This document shows positions 63,621 through 64,000 of a stretch of DNA of 64,000 bases, piece after piece. The stretch covers positions 951,001 through 1,015,000 of the forward strand of contig CP159373.1 of assembly GCA_032595685.2 (NCBI GenBank), written 5' to 3'. A program made the translations under genes and the position numbers. Position 1 is the stretch's first letter, and each line of letters starts with the position of its first letter. The notes beneath the pieces were generated by a model. The model was given only the letters and a program-made list of their open reading frames with translations, did not search any database and was not told the DNA's origin. The DNA comes from Candidatus Electrothrix aestuarii (GTDB lineage Bacteria; Desulfobacterota; Desulfobulbia; Desulfobulbales; Desulfobulbaceae).

Positions 63621-64000
63621 TTATCTTTTCCAGATACCCGGCAGAACCAAGCCGTAGCCGTCATTTCGATCTTGGGGTAAATCACTGATTGGTTGCAACC
63701 AGAGTTTAGGAAGATGTTTGTGGCCTTGTTCGACCTCAAACCAGTACACAGCCCCAGCAGGCACCATCCGGCGGACAGCACGGGCCGCACCTTTTCCCTT
63801 TTTATCCTGTTTATCTTCAGTATTATCTTGAGAATTTTTCACCAAATCCCAGCCAGAAACCGGTTCCCAACGCGGAGTGATAAAGGCTTTGAGCCGTAGA
63901 CAGATAGTGTACTTATCTTCCTCAGAGAATCCCGGTGGACAACCTATCATGTCATCTTTAATCCAGCCAGGTCGCCAGCCGTAGGTGAATAAAGCCGGGG
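63621..64000 (-). CDS. cmr3: Type III-B CRISPR protein Cmr3, C-terminal part cut by the window edge
   Basis: The frame is open to the window end. Its visible part reads PALFTYGWRPGWIKDDMIGC, then CLRLKAFITPRWEPVSGWDL and the glycine-rich close LPQDRNDGYGLVLPGIWKR. The GWRPGW phrase and the ending are typical of Cmr3, the RAMP that binds the 5' tag of the crRNA. An internal ATG at 63950 is not the start. The charged stretch TEDKQDKKGKGAARA is a loop. cas10/cmr2 and cmr1 would be expected beyond 64000. Confidence 0.85.
   Translation of the reverse strand, partial: PALFTYGWRPGWIKDDMIGCPPGFSEEDKYTICLRLKAFITPRWEPVSGWDLVKNSQDNTEDKQDKKGKGAARAVRRMVPAGAVYWFEVEQGHKHLPKLWLQPISDLPQDRNDGYGLVLPGIWKR

Overview
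The window looks like a chromosomal segment of a Gram-negative, probably deltaproteobacterial (Desulfobacterota) organism; a Desulfobulbales-type sulfur bacterium is my best guess, from the style of the gene families rather than from any marker gene. Support for the Gram-negative envelope is direct: an OmpW barrel, a SurA-type chaperone, a lipoprotein, a RodZ-like protein and a periplasmic TlpA-type thioredoxin. The mix of siroheme/haem/cytochrome c maturation genes, cobyrinate diamide synthase, PEP carboxykinase and NADP-isocitrate dehydrogenase fits an anaerobic respirer. One tRNA gene (Leu, CAG) is present; I found no rRNA and no CRISPR array.

Layout. 0.1-9 kb is housekeeping: plsY; a minus-strand surA/rodZ-like/recO run; tlpA-like and a small secreted protein; a methyltransferase; then a tight tetrapyrrole operon (siroheme synthase N-domain, CcsA/HemX-like protein, hemA, and an unknown gene). 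9-21 kb holds envelope and unknown genes: OmpW, a serine protease with a coiled coil inserted in its catalytic domain, a lipoprotein, an AAA ATPase, a six-helix membrane protein, cbiA, a FecR-like repeat protein with a decayed upstream paralogue, and the DUF3999/DUF2339 pair. 21-25.5 kb is accessory: a DUF1016 PD-(D/E)XK nuclease, a gene remnant and an AT-rich type II restriction-modification pair. 25.6-32.2 kb returns to ordinary genes (tex, a radC stump, a sulfotransferase, yggT, a DUF167 gene, a membrane protein, a rhodanese).

32.3-36.7 kb is the oddest stretch. It starts with a second rhodanese whose frame is interrupted by TGA exactly where its intact neighbour has a cysteine, with a hairpin just downstream that fits the bacterial SECIS pattern. 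Then come ~42-bp degenerate tandem repeats and three minus-strand gene cassettes (TIR protein plus partner; an unknown acidic protein; a META-domain protein). A related hairpin-forming repeat follows the 3' end of each cassette. The block is bracketed by direct repeats of the terminator of tRNA-Leu, so it looks like a tRNA-linked island.

36.9-49.7 kb mixes core genes (ribF, pckG, a glycosyltransferase, UPF0158, pgm, nadC, a J-domain protein) with an AT-rich SF2 helicase broken by a one-base frameshift at an A7 tract. 49.7-58.8 kb is a minus-strand group: a SDR-type epimerase, an M48 peptidase, a PhnD-like binding protein, a very large hybrid histidine kinase and a CheR methyltransferase; the last four look like one sensory operon. 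59-64 kb has icd, then a type III-B CRISPR effector operon (cmr3 cut by the window end, cmr4, cmr5, cmr6) whose Cmr6 has a long coiled-coil tail, followed by a small membrane protein flanked by related intergenic repeats.

Defence-type modules (DUF1016, restriction-modification, TIR, helicase, Cmr) are scattered among core genes, and several small gene remnants show that accessory DNA has been turning over here.
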